Source: Gibbula magus
Lineage: Eukaryota > Mollusca > Gastropoda > Trochida > Trochidae
Length of the DNA stretch: 64,000 bases
Reading direction: 5' to 3'
Assembly: GCA_936450465.1 (NCBI GenBank)
Contig: OW388290.1
Span: 28,447,457 to 28,511,456, forward strand
Shown piece by piece: positions 36,685 to 48,107 of the stretch. Positions within the stretch are counted from its first letter, which is position 1. Each line of letters begins with the position of its first letter. The notes below the pieces were generated by a model. That model did no database searches and had not been told where the DNA came from. It saw only the letters and a program-made list of their open reading frames with translations. Both the position numbers and the translations under genes were made by a program.

Positions 36685-37045
36685 GAAACTGGACATACTG
36701 ACAGTCTGCAATGTGTTTCACTTGTTTTTTACATGAGGACAAAATGCTCTGGAAGGGGCATTGTTCTTAGTAGCAGTTGTCACAACTCCTGGCTGCCAGT
36801 ACTATCTCTGTCTCAATTTATGTTGAGGGTGGAAGGTTTTGCTGTTCCTAATGGCAGGCTAAAGCTTACGTCTAATGTGCACGTGGACGGTGATTATGGT
36901 CAGTGATGCCAGCCAGGGGTGCTGACAAATGGTTCTGGAAACAGAGCCCCCTCTCTAAAATATTTTCAAAATGATTACGGTTTTCGTCTTTACAAAACAC
37001 TGCGGAATTGCAAAGAGTGTAAGTGTTTACAGTTACAGTAATCTA
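36685..37045. other. Copy-A-only insert of about 0.36 kb
   Basis: Copy B passes directly from the counterpart of 36,680 to the counterpart of 37,045 (about 60,200-60,240). The insert is richer in G+C than its flanks (CTCTGGAAGGGGCATTG, GTGCACGTGGACGGTGATTA, GCCAGCCAGGGGTGCTGAC). It has one open plus-strand frame of 75 codons (36,679-36,906) with no recognisable domain. No TIR or poly-A tail was found. It may be an unclassified mobile fragment. Confidence 0.45.
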
Positions 37046-37699
37046 ATTTGCTTTCAATATGGCAATACGATCTTTCACAACCTGTCCCTTTCTTTGATAA
37101 TGATATGATATCATCAAATACAGGTTTCAGACAATATTTTAAATGTTATTTCTATACAAAAAGATATTTTTCCAATGTAATTCATGAGATTATCCATCCG
37201 CAATACAAAAGTTAAATTGTAATTCTTTAATAATGCACTTATATGCAATAAACATGTTTTTATTTCCATACACAATGGTGTTTGGTTTTCCTTTAATATT
37301 CTTGAAAAAAGTAAGTAAGTATGAATTATGACTGATAACCAATTTTCCCAAAGATGTGGCAAATCTCGAACTTTATCTTCCAATGACATTAGCATTTAGA
37401 GTTGATGCTTGATACTTCAATCACATCACTCCTCTTCGAGCAGGCGCTGCCCAGGATTTCTGCTGAAATTATCCCCAGGTGGATTGATAATAAATAAGTC
37501 AAACTCAAGCGTGTTTCTTTTGATTTTCAATATTCATACCTTTGTACTGTCAGTTACCTCTACCGCCAGTGCCCGTAATAAGTCTTTACATATATCAATA
37601 TGACTTAAACCAATAAGTGGTGCTAACATGCTAAAGATCTCTATTTTGTTTACCACGTTGTTCTATAGAATGCAAACGTTCTTAACTTAGAGAGTTTAA

Positions 37700-39660
37700 A
37701 ATGAAAACAACATCGCCACCTGTATGTGAATAAACATATCAGACTTATTTTTACCTAAATGGCTTTTGCTGTGTGTAATTGCAATACCGTGTATAAAATG
37801 AACTGAATGTTTTGGGTTCCTAACGCAGTTAATTATATAGAAAATATAGAGCCCTTACTGCACTAATTTTGTAATAGAGAATGTTATATCAATATATCAA
37901 CCCATCAAAACGAACTTTACAGGGAACCAAATTGGATTCATCTTATCGTCAATTATCTAAATGCACCAAAGTAATGTTTACATCTTATTAAGAGAATGTC
38001 GTTACTTGCTTTCATCAACATTTTGAAAACCTTACACCATCTTTCTGATCAAATTCAGAATAAGAGATGAAAATGTCACGTCTAAGTTGTCCAAAAAAAT
38101 GTTTGCCACAACTTCAAACAGATCCAATTACTTTGAAACCGGAGAATCTGATAATTCTACGTCATTTAAAATGACAAAATCTTAACAGACTTAAGGCAAT
38201 TAAAATATTTAAAAACCAACGATATGAAAGATTTAATTTGTATAAAGGTATTAGCTTACCTGTCGAGGAACTTTATTTTCTGAACAAAATGTTTCTTTTA
38301 CCAGTTTCATATTTTGAAATTTGACTAAAATATTTGATTTACCATTTAACATGAATCTAACAGTGAAACATTTAAAACAATTGATGGCTTAGAACACAAG
38401 CATAACATACGTATTCATCATTAAACACACCAGAGGGACATGTGTCACACATAGCGACTGATAAGTAAAGGTAATTTAAAAAGAGAATGCCTTTAATTGT
38501 GTGCAAAGTGTCCTTAATCAAAACAGGCATCTGTAGCCACAATAGCTACAGCAGCCACTTATGCGATATGCGAATATATGCGATAGACACGTTGCTCTCC
38601 CACCCTGCAATACATGCAGGGATTCAGGAAAAGTGGCAGCAATAAGCATTGTATAAATGTCATCTGGCAAGTGTCAACTACATAGGGACCTTCAAAAACA
38701 ACGTCCTCTTGAACCTTTACCATACACAAGTAATAAGGAAGATACACACGTTGTCAACATCTGAATAAATAATATACGTTAAATATCACTTGTCCCTTAT
38801 CTTACATACAGAGAAGGATAATCAGAGAAATGTTTCATGTTATTGTGATGTCATTTACCAGTTGTATCAGTTTACAGTTTTGATAAATCTGTATGTGTTC
38901 ACTTGAAAGGATAATCTTATGAGTTTAATCATTGGATAACTACTGAAGTGTAATATACATGTGATTCTATCTCAATTTCTACTCGCATTATATAAGCCAT
39001 GGTACAGGTATCTAACGACCAATCTTTTATATCATTACTTACAAAAATACTGCTTAAACTTTCCAATAAGAACTTGATATGCCCATTTCACTTCTATTTA
39101 TTGAAATTACCCTAACTTCATAAGATTGTAATCAGTGATATTGAAACGAAATGCCATGGTTAAACTTTGGATTTAAAAGCCACTAGCTACAAATATAGAA
39201 ATATAGCAACAAACGTATGCATGGAGGCACAATCATAACTTTTACAAGTGATAAAAAAACAACATAATGTCGTGTTGAAAAATTCCAGATAGAACAGTAG
39301 CCATGATCGTTCGGATAGATTGCACAAAAATCAAATATTGCATATGGAAAACTATGTTTAAACCAATGCAAATTGCTGAGTGATAGATTAGGCAATGTCA
39401 ACCACTCCAGCTTTAAAATAAAAAAAAAACTAAACATGTATATTTAGACATTGACAATCTTTCAAAAAACGGCAAAAATACATCTTATTATTATTAGGTC
39501 TTATTATTCACGTTCTGTCACTTTGTGTACTGAATGTCACCTGAATGTATATCGGTATGCTCTAACAAACGAAGTAGGTTACTAACTTTCATGCACCGAA
39601 AGTAAAATGTTTAATGTACAGTGACATTATAAAGAAGAGTTAAGCGTGAATAACATAGTG
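37700..39660. other. AT-rich stretch, nothing recognised
   Basis: Lies between the end of duplication copy A and the local tandem duplication. No gene, SINE or TIR element is recognised. Confidence 0.5.
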
Positions 39661-40133
39661 CATACATCAATGTCAGAGTCAAACACGTTACCCCCTCCTG
39701 TGTTTCACTCTATAAGAGGGCGGCAGACATGAACTATACAAGCGACATAACAATCGGTCCTATGGTTATACAATATATGTTGCATAAATGTTACTGGTTA
39801 AATATCCACCTGTCAACCTTTCAAACGAAGCCATTATGTTCAGTCAGTTATCATTTCTGGGAATGAAGGAAAACGGGGGTTCCAAAAGTACCTCACATTT
39901 ACAATTCTTTTGATAGTAACATCAAATAGTTCAGATGATTTGTGGATTCTCACTAAACTAATAAACTAATATACATAACATGAAATAGTACCTTTTTTAT
40001 TTAAACTTGAAAGATGAACATACATTTTGATTTGTACCCAGCAACGATTATCTAACTGGAACAGTATTACATTGCTGGGCCAGTATTGGGCGATTACAGG
40101 AACTAATCACTCCCTATACTCAAATTCAGTTAA

Positions 40134-40681
40134 GGATGTCCGCCCCTTCCGGTTGAACTTCAAAAATGAAATATGATTAAGTAAAGATTTGTTCTCATCT
40201 TTATTTACTTCATGATATTCTACATCATCTACATACTTTTAAAAAACATATGAAATAAAGAAAATGTTACTTTAGAACCTCTAAAAAGGGCTTAAACAGC
40301 ATAAATGGCCTAATTTTGACTAAAAAAGGGGGTTTTCAGGTACATTTTGTGTCAAAGCTTAAAACAACCCACACTGCCATATACATTTTTTCATCGATTT
40401 CGGTAGGGTAAAATGAACTTTGTAACATATCAAAAAAGGAAAAAAGGTTAATACTAGAAATGTAGTATTTTAAAGTTTTTAGCAATTTTTTTTCTCATTT
40501 TCCCATGGACTCCCATGTTAAAATTGTACTTCAGTCCACTATCTTTCAAGCGTCATATCTCGAAAAAAAACCACACTACCCCCTATTTTTTAATGCTGAT
40601 TTTTCAATCATATTCTTTGATATTTTAAAAAATATAAGTTAGAAAAAAGTTTAATTCTATAAATTTGAGGAGCGAACATCC
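40134..40681. mobile_element. TTAA-flanked MITE, second family
   Basis: Ends are GGATGTCCGCC at the left and GGAGCGAACATCC at the right, a roughly 10-bp imperfect inverted pair, with TTAA on both sides (40,130-40,133 and 40,682-40,685). In the sister unit the site is unoccupied and has a single TTAA (about 43,020-43,023, in TTCACTTTAACCTTAACTG). This filled/empty pair defines the 548-bp element precisely. It has no coding capacity. The interior contains homopurine and homopyrimidine runs such as CGAAAAAAAACC. A TTAA target fits piggyBac-type transposition. The termini differ from the 22-kb family. Confidence 0.88.
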
Positions 40682-41349
40682 TTAAGCCTTAACTGTCATT
40701 GTGCCCGAGCCAGTGCTTGGCCAGTAGCATGCCATTGGAAGTACGATGATATTCGAGTATTGGCTCGATAAAGCCATTAGTGTTCCCGGATGTTAAATAT
40801 ATCATAACGTAAATATGAAATGTCACGGTTGATTCTGGTCATTACCATAACCTTCAGTCTCTAAATTATTAACTATCCCTGAAATTAGCATGTATTAATT
40901 TGATCAGTACTTTTATCAAATTAGTCTTGCCATCGCAATACTTATTGTAATTTTGTATAATGTTTATCACACTCAAATGTTATTCAAATATATTATTTAA
41001 AGAAAAGACAACATTTCTGTTTAACAAATATGCGTCGGTCGATAATGTCAGTAATTCAAGACATGGAGCTTGTGATATGAAAAATAACAGTTAATGCAAA
41101 ACACATTTGTAGATGTTGTAGGATTGTTAATATAGTTTAAGAGAATGTATCACAGAGAAAGTAAAGTAATTCGTCTAGATATCATAATTTGAGCTCAAGT
41201 AAAACATAAATATACTGCCAACAATACAGACACTTATCATTGGGTCATGGTCAAGTTTACTCATGACAAATACAACATATTTCAAAATTTAACAATTATA
41301 AACAACTGCAATTTGTCTTCGACAATAATATACGAATAACACTTGAACC

Positions 41350-42360
41350 TTCCATATGTATGTGTCAAAAGGAGCCTCCCATACAATTTGGCAAGGAGGA
41401 TTTGTACGATTGTATCCAACAAAAATACGCGTAATACTTGATGAATTGAAGTTTGTTTATGCTTTCGGGAATATCCAAAAACTCTAATTGAAGATTGAAT
41501 TAAAAAGGCTTTGGAATTGAATAGACTTGATCTTTTAACAGCGAGGAAACACAACAATACATAAAAAGTAATTGCATTTGGTGTCAACATATAACCCCCG
41601 AAATGCTAATATCTATCAAAATATCCAATCAAATATGTGTATCCTTGACCAAGATGTGAAAATGAAATCAATTTTGGAGTCAAGAAGAATTATAAACAGT
41701 AAACGGCAAAGTCAAAACCTAAAAAGCATTCTAACAAAAGCTAAATGTGTTTCGAATGTACAAAATATTTCCATTCCAACTGTAAGAAAGTGCAAAAGAG
41801 GCAATTGTGGTACATGCCCGTATCTATAGGAAGGAAATGCAGTGGATTTTAAGGGGAAATGAAATTTCCGAGTTAAACATAATTTTGATTGTGCATCAAA
41901 AAACATTTTATATGTTATGACATGTACAGGTTGTAAAGAACAGTATATCGGACAAACAGAAAATCTACGAGCTCGTGTTAGAGTCCACAAACAACAAATA
42001 AAGTGTCCAGAGGTGCGATGTATCCCTCTCAGTGAACATTTGGACGTGTGTGCAAAAGGAACAGAAATAAAATTTAGCATTTTCCCATTCTATCATATGG
42101 AAAACTCAAATAAAGTCAAAAGAGTTTTAAAAGAAGAATATTTCATAAAGAAATACCACCCAAAATTGAATACTGTTAAATTCTAACGTATAGTTTCATG
42201 AATGTTCATTGTCCCCCACTATGACGTCTTAATATAAAGACTATGACGTCATAACCTTCTGTATAACGAATCATTCTCCCTGAAGATGACATAAAACCGG
42301 TAGGAGAAAGAAACTCGGCATTGTGTTTTATAATTTTTTGATAATTTGAAGCAGCCATAC
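41350..42360 (+). mobile_element. Penelope-like element (5'-truncated)
   Basis: Similarity between the two tandem units breaks at about 41,350 and resumes at about 42,400, so this insert lies in unit 1 only. It encodes the C-terminal part of a Penelope-like polyprotein: a linker with LVSTYNPRNANIYQNIQ, RQSQNLKSILTKA and a CKRGNCGTCPYL cysteine motif, then a GIY-YIG endonuclease. The RT domain is absent. The 3' untranslated part holds an ACTATGACGTC repeat pair (about 42,221 and 42,240) and CCTGAAGATGACATAAAACC. Dead copy. Confidence 0.88.
41572..42186 (+). pseudogene. GIY-YIG endonuclease end of a Penelope-like protein
   Basis: One frame runs from 41,572 to the stop at 42,184-42,186, interrupted by TAG at 41,827-41,829 and TGA at 41,860-41,862. 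The pre-nuclease cysteine cluster CKRGNCGTCPYL lies just before the first stop. The nuclease core reads LYVMTCTGCKEQYIGQT, where LYV and YIG form the GIY-YIG pair. LRARVRVHKQQI follows and supplies the expected arginine and histidine. LSEHLDVC, FIKKYHPKLN and the C-terminus complete the domain. In this family the nuclease makes the nick that primes insertion. The domain itself looks nearly intact; the two upstream stops and the missing RT make it a pseudogene. Confidence 0.88.
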
Positions 42361-42587
42361 ACCTGGAAATTTGACTTTTTGTACATGTCTCCCTTTAGCT
42401 TAACAGAGGCAAGCTAGTCATGCTGTCAGTTTTAACGCCAAATATATATATTTATCTTTATATATTTATTAATTTATTTATTTGTCTGTTACCTCTCAAA
42501 AACAGACGCGAGTTTGAAAAGACTACCCATAATTCTCTAACAGGAAGTGTCATGCCTCTATTGGGTCAGCAGTAGACCAGTATGTAG

Positions 42588-43885
42588 AGTCAAACACGTT
42601 ATCCCCTCCTGTGTTTCACAGTATAAGAGGGTGGCAAACATGAACTATACAAGGGACATAACAATCGGTGCTATGGTTATACAATATATGTTGCATAAAT
42701 GTTATTGGTAAAATATCCTCCTCAGACAGTTATCATTTGATTTTAGATTGAAGAAAGCTGGTCATTCCAATAGTTTATTTACATTTACAATTCTTTTGAT
42801 AGTAATTTCAAACAGTTCAGATGATTTTGTTTGTGGAGTCTAATTAAGCTAATGTACAAATGAAATGACAATTTTTAAATTTGACATGAAATATGAACAT
42901 ACATTTTGAGTTTGTACTCAGCAACGATAACTCTAACTGGTCCAGTATTGGCTTATGGTGCTAGGCCAGTATTGGGCCATTACTGGAACTAAAACATTCC
43001 TTATACTGGTCCAATTCACTTTAACCTTAACTGTCAGTGTGGCGGGCCAGTACTGGACCAGTAGCATGTCATTACAAGTACGATGCTTAGTGTTTGAAAT
43101 TGTTCATAAGGTCTTCCACTGTCAAATATATTATTAAAAAAAGACAACATTTATTTTCAACAAGTAGTAATACAAACATGTCATTGATAAATAATGCCAG
43201 TAATTCAAGACATGGAGCTTGTGATTTTTACATTTTCTGATGAAACATTAAACTTACTGCAAAACACTTTTGTAAATAAGATAGCTAATATGGATTCGGA
43301 GAATGTATCTCAGAGAAAGTAAAGGTAATTCGTCTAAAAAATCATAATTTGAGCTCACGTAGAACATAAAAGTAGAACCATATAATAGAGAAACTTATCA
43401 TTTGGTCATGGTCAAGTGAATTCGTGACAAATACAACATATTTCATAATGTAATAATTTTAAACAACTTCAATTTGTCTGTGGCAATAGCACACGAAAAA
43501 CACTTGAACCCTGCACAGATATATAAATTGCAAAACTTAGACCTAGAAAAAAGACAGTTTGACCATTACATGGCTGTCTTTGAACTCCAACTTATGGACG
43601 AGTCCCTCATAAAATTACAAATCAAAACATGAAACTTTGCACCTTAATTAGCAGAGTTTTCTCCCATTGACCAGAACATGCAGGTGTTGTCTTGCTTGAG
43701 CTTTAAATAGGCAAGTTGGTCATGTTGTTCGCTTTAAACACCAGATAACGTTACATATTTATTATTATATTTTTTGTTATATGTTACCTCTCAAAAGCAG
43801 ACGAGAGTTTGAAAAGACTACCCATAATTCTCTAACAGGAAGTGTTATGCCTCTATTGGGTCAGCAGTAGGCCAGTATGTAAACA
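42588..43885 (+). repeat. Local tandem duplication, second unit
   Basis: The uninterrupted copy of the 1.3-kb unit. It lacks both the TTAA MITE and the Penelope-like insert and so preserves both empty sites. No gene is recognised. Several GGCCAGTATTGG and CCAGTATTGG-like repeats occur at 42,938-43,055. Confidence 0.85.
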
Positions 43886-44096
43886 TAGTAGAATAAGTAC
43901 TGGCCCTTTGTAAACATCCAGTGACACATTTAGACTAGTACAGTCGTGTTTGCTGTGTACGTAGAGGTATCTAATACTACTTTATATCAATACTGTCTAA
44001 TGTTACATGTATTTTCACTTGATTTAAATACACAGATAACAGTTTAGCAATATATTTTCAAGCAATATATTATTATCAACTGATAGAACACTGATT

Positions 44097-44424
44097 TAGG
44101 GGTGCAACCATGCAGGTAGGTCACGATACGATACATATCTAGACACATCTGCCACGATCGATACGTATCGCGATACACAATGTTTTACTAAAACCTGGGC
44201 CTCAAAGTTCAGAAAGTTTGGATCATTCAGTTTCATCAGGCAATATATTGTTTACATTCCCAATGTTGAAATACTTTAAAACTCTAATGAGACAGGATTT
44301 ACTGTATTTGACAAGATAAGTTTGTATCGTATTATATCGTTTCACTGGCAACTCGTATTGTGTATCATATCGTATGCCTATGATTCGGGATGCATCAGTG
44401 TATAGATGTATTGTTGCACCCTTA
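44097..44424. mobile_element. hAT-type MITE
   Basis: The left end TAGGGGTGCAACCATG and the right end GTTGCACCCTTA form inverted termini. The interior is rich in CGATACGTATCGCGATACAC-like motifs and matching TATCGTATT motifs near the other end. GGGGTGCAAC ends with ATACGATAC interiors are typical of a widespread hAT MITE group. Flanking octamers CACTGATT (44,089-44,096) and CTCTGAAC (44,425-44,432) agree at five of eight positions, consistent with an aged 8-bp duplication. It is 328 bp with no transposase. Confidence 0.8.
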
Positions 44425-44499
44425 CTCTGAACAATGACGATATTATTACATGAAGTCAAAAGTAATTAATCACGGAGGGTTGTTGAACCACCAATGTTT

Positions 44500-44720
44500 T
44501 GTCTTGAAATCAATCAAATCTGATGCTTTTTTCTTCAACACAGCGTTTGGGGAGGAGTCCTGTATCATGCCTACTTATAAATCAAGCTTCCCACTAATCG
44601 ATGTGAATCGTTTCTTTCTTAACGGCTCTAGCTGTGCATCCACTAAGCCTGCAATTTCGTCCCCAAAGAGGCATCACTATTTTCCCCATTTTTTTTTTAT
44701 CTGGGAATGTGAATAAGCTC
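44500..44720 (+). repeat. Low-copy module, third copy
   Basis: Shares AAATCTGATG, TTTGGGGAGGAGTCCTGTAT, CTTCCCACTAATC, ATCCACTAAGCC and AATGTGAA with 33,530-33,790, outside the segmental duplication proper. Its frame is open, but it is not conserved in copy B, so no gene is called. Confidence 0.55.
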
Positions 44721-44849
44721 TCGAGATAAGTACTTAATGGTAAAAAAAAAAACATTTGTCTTATTCTCTTGCTCCTAACGATTGGTTTTCATTTAAAACA
44801 GTTATTTCATAGCTGACATAGGTTATATTGTAGTGACGAAGCTTTACGA

Positions 44850-47770
44850 ATGAGCCACATTTCCAGCCCAGTTTTAAAATACGTTCATATTATAATAAGA
44901 GGATTAAATCGTAAACAAATGTCCGAGGCTGAGATAATTGTTTTTGTTGAAAACAAAAGTTGCAGGTGATGTAATTATTTTACACCAATCAGAAATGTGT
45001 GTATCTTTTTTCAATATGCGTAATACTAGCAGTGTTATTTAGAAGAACCAATAATAATCTATATTTATATCATTTAGTCATTAACAACATCCTTTGACAT
45101 AGAGTCTTTGAGATCAAAGGTCTTTTTTCATGTTTTGTTTTCAAATGTTTGTTAAAAAAGCTATTATCAAACCCAGCATCTGTTTTAAATAGCTTGCAAA
45201 TTATACATTGACAGGCATATCACATTGCTATTGAAAGTTATAATATTCAGTCAAGTGTTATATGGCAATGTAATTAGCCCTCCTTGAAGTCGAGTTTCAT
45301 AAAACATAGTAAGGCATTAATATTCTTCTTTGTCAACGTCATGTTTTCTTACAATATATTTATCTTACCACAGTTTGTATTGACCTTACCAACAGTGACA
45401 AGAAACGTATGACATATATTTTACACCAAATCAGTGATTCGTAACTTCAAGTTTGGTTTTCTGTTGTTCGTTTTTGCTTATTTTGTAATCACCCCGTCTA
45501 TAGTTTGAGACATAAGGCTTTAATTGTGTGATCATAAGTGATCTGATATGTTCATGTGACACACCATGCAGACAATTCATGATTTTTTCATGATAGGATA
45601 AATGTTTTCACCCTCACAAAGGGTCAAACCAGTTATTATCAGGGACAAATCCGAGGTCGAAATTCTTACATGACGTGAGATAGGAAACTGTGTTACATAT
45701 TGTGTGATTTGTTCATGAACTAGCATAGTTTAGGATGGAATTAATTAACTAAAATTTTCGACCACTTATTTCCACAAATATTGGTCACGACGCAAAATTC
45801 ACTATATTCGATAACTTGATGACCAGCATGTATGACCGTGCCTCATTGTGTTTGCTGCCACTTTAATTCTTTAAGTTTCAGAAACATTTTATCAATACTC
45901 ATTGACTGTGACATGTAGATCTGGGTTTGCAAAGAAGCCATTGTTGTATTCATTTTAAGGAATGCTATGAAATGTTTGACACCTAGTTTATGAATGAAAA
46001 CGTATTCACTTGGGTTTAAAACTATTCGGCATTACAAATAGTCAATAAAATCTGCATATGAAAAGCATCTATCTAGTGTTATTTTGTCTTTTGATAGACG
46101 GAGATGCCAAAGATTTCAATGAAAGTTGCTTGTTAATATGCAGTTGCCATAACAATTTGAATACAAAGATAAAAAAAGTTACTACAATGATATTGATGCG
46201 ACGGTTTGGAAGCACACATGTTATCTTTGATTTCAAAATATCGAAGACAGGTGTTGTGGAAAGAAAACAGTTTTATTTGAATACATAGAGGATATCTGTC
46301 TTTACTTGATTAATACCATATTTATCTCATGGATTGAGGTTGAAAGTATATATTTTCACAAGAAGAGACAAACACGGCATCTGTCAAGAATTGACAGATA
46401 TTCTATTTATTATATGATGTTATCCTTGTAATTGCGTCGTGTAAACGTGTCGTTTTTCATGTTGAATGGCTGTAAGGATCACCCCGTCACCACAGTAACA
46501 ATGTGACATCATAATATAATTCATTACGTCAGACCATTGTCATTTGTCAAATTATATCAGTCACTGGTCACAGTGAAAATATAAGTTATTTTCTCTCTAG
46601 CTTGACGTTATCTTTAGCGTACATACATTTAAATATAAGTAACCTTATATATAATGTAGGCGTGATCTACTTGTGATTCCTTCCTTGATATCCCAAGCAA
46701 AAATATATTTTCATGGTGATTTTGTAAAACCGATTTAGTTCACCAAGCATCCATCAGGGAGGAGCCGTTTGTTTTCTGACTTTTTCATAACTTTTTGCTT
46801 GTGGTCTGGTTCACAAGAATCTACTTCCTTCATCACTTCTCTAGCACTATAACATTGTTGCTCTTCTTTTTTTCAAAACTGGTGTGAAATTTGTTGAGTT
46901 CATCTTGACTCGTTTGTGTAATGGCTTCACCTGTTAGTCTGATCATTTCGGTCAACGACAGAATGTCAGAGATGTATGGTTCACTATCAGCTCTGTTAGG
47001 TGAGGCCTGTCCTTGGCTACTGAGCAACATTTAGATAATGCTAAACGGAAAACCTACACATTTATAACTTTATGATGTGCAACAATTTAATAGTTGTAAT
47101 CTTGACAATAGGCTCAGTTGGAAAGAATTTGCGATGTTTGCAGTGCTATCATGTGCCACAAGGACACAATTGGTCTGAAGCATATCAATTGGAATACTCA
47201 TCACTCCAGACTTGGCATTTAAATCTTTGGTTAATTTGAATTTAAAAAATAGCAGTCTAAGTATGTTATTCACAGGAGCAATAATTATAGCTACTTGTCA
47301 GAACCACTTGAAATACCCATATTACATCAACCTCATCCGAAAAACGACTTTTAATCATTTTGAGAGGTTTCATAGAAACAATTCAAAAACATTACTGATA
47401 AATGAACGTCCACTTGATATTGTATTTACAATGTTGATATCTAAATTGTGTGAATGTAGCTATAACGTGAGTGTTTCGATTGAAATATTGTGTTAGATAA
47501 AGAACACAATTTATAGAAGACTTGATAGAGAAAAAGTAATTAAATTTTGCCAAAAGAGAAACTATTAACTTTCACTATATCAGTTCAATTGACAGTTGAC
47601 AAATGAACAAAGCAACAAGAATGAAAGATACACAGTGTATATTCTCTACTCACGCATCCTAAGGCCGTAACTATAATTCCTCATATTATCAAAGAGCGCA
47701 ATTGTCTATAACATCAAGTCACATGAAAGAGTAATGTGACACAATCGTGCTTGCAAACCTAGACATCCTG
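44850..47770. other. AT-rich stretch, nothing recognised
   Basis: No gene, RNA gene or transposon terminus is recognised. Short open frames at 46,058-46,288 and 46,833-47,030 show no domain. Confidence 0.5.
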
Positions 47771-47782
47771 ACAGTGTTACAA

Positions 47783-48107
47783 AAAGTATAAAAGACGAAG
47801 TCGAAAAACTGAGAGAATTTGCATCAATTATAAAATTGAAGGTATGAAACACACGAAAGGTAGATGCACACATCATGGTGATTATATGTACAACCTTTTG
47901 TAACATTTGAATAATTAGTGTCTGAGTATTGAGTAAAACAAAAAGTGTGAAAGACAACTGACAAACTGAGAATTTGTTTTTATAAATAATACAAATTAGG
48001 GTTTGAAACATACACGAATGCAAATTTACCCGTCATATTCAGTATGCATATGAAGTTTTGAAACATTTGAACAATTAATGTCTAAATAATGAGTGGAACA
48101 AAAAGTG
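47783..48107 (+). repeat. Tandem repeat, two units of about 158 bp
   Basis: Unit 1 (47,783-47,941) and unit 2 (47,942-48,098) share AAAAAGTRTRAAAGAC, AAACTGAGA, GAAACA.ACACGAA, TTTTGWAACATTTGAA and AATTARTGTCT. A third unit starts AAAAAGTGACC and breaks off. It adjoins the left end of duplication copy B. Confidence 0.8.

Larger units (their letters stand above)
18650..37640 (+). repeat. Segmental duplication, copy A
   Basis: Long, collinear, direct-orientation similarity to 48,170-60,790. Anchor pairs: 18,700/48,210 (CATTTGAAACACA), 18,800/48,310 (GCATTCTGCC, GACGCATCAGCT), 21,590/49,785 (GGGTGCTCGCGATC), 23,255/50,145 (GGAAGGCGCCACATGAATGC), 24,970/51,375 (AACAATAGGGAAAGTCTGG), 26,500/56,553, 27,060/57,110, 32,640/57,940 (GATCATGTGCAGACAGTTAT), 33,490/58,920, 35,210/59,605 and 37,440/60,535 (GAGCAGGCGCTGC). 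Many point differences and copy-specific insertions show the duplication is not recent. No conserved reading frame was found across the pair, so no gene is implied. Confidence 0.85.
39668..42586 (+). repeat. Local tandem duplication, first unit (enlarged by insertions)
   Basis: Unit 1 begins AGAGTCAAACACGTTACCCC (about 39,676) and ends at TGGGTCAGCAGTAGACCAGT (about 42,562-42,581). Unit 2 at 42,588-43,885 shows the same order of landmarks: CTCCTGTGTTTCAC, TATAAGAGGG, GGTTATACAATATATGTTGC, ACATTTTGA, CCAGTATTGGGC, CAGTAGCATG, AATTCAAGACATGGAGCTTG, CACTTGAACC and CCCATAATTCTCTAACAGGA. Without the MITE (40,134-40,681) and the Penelope-like insert (about 41,350-42,360), the two units have similar lengths of about 1.3 kb. 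Confidence 0.85.
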
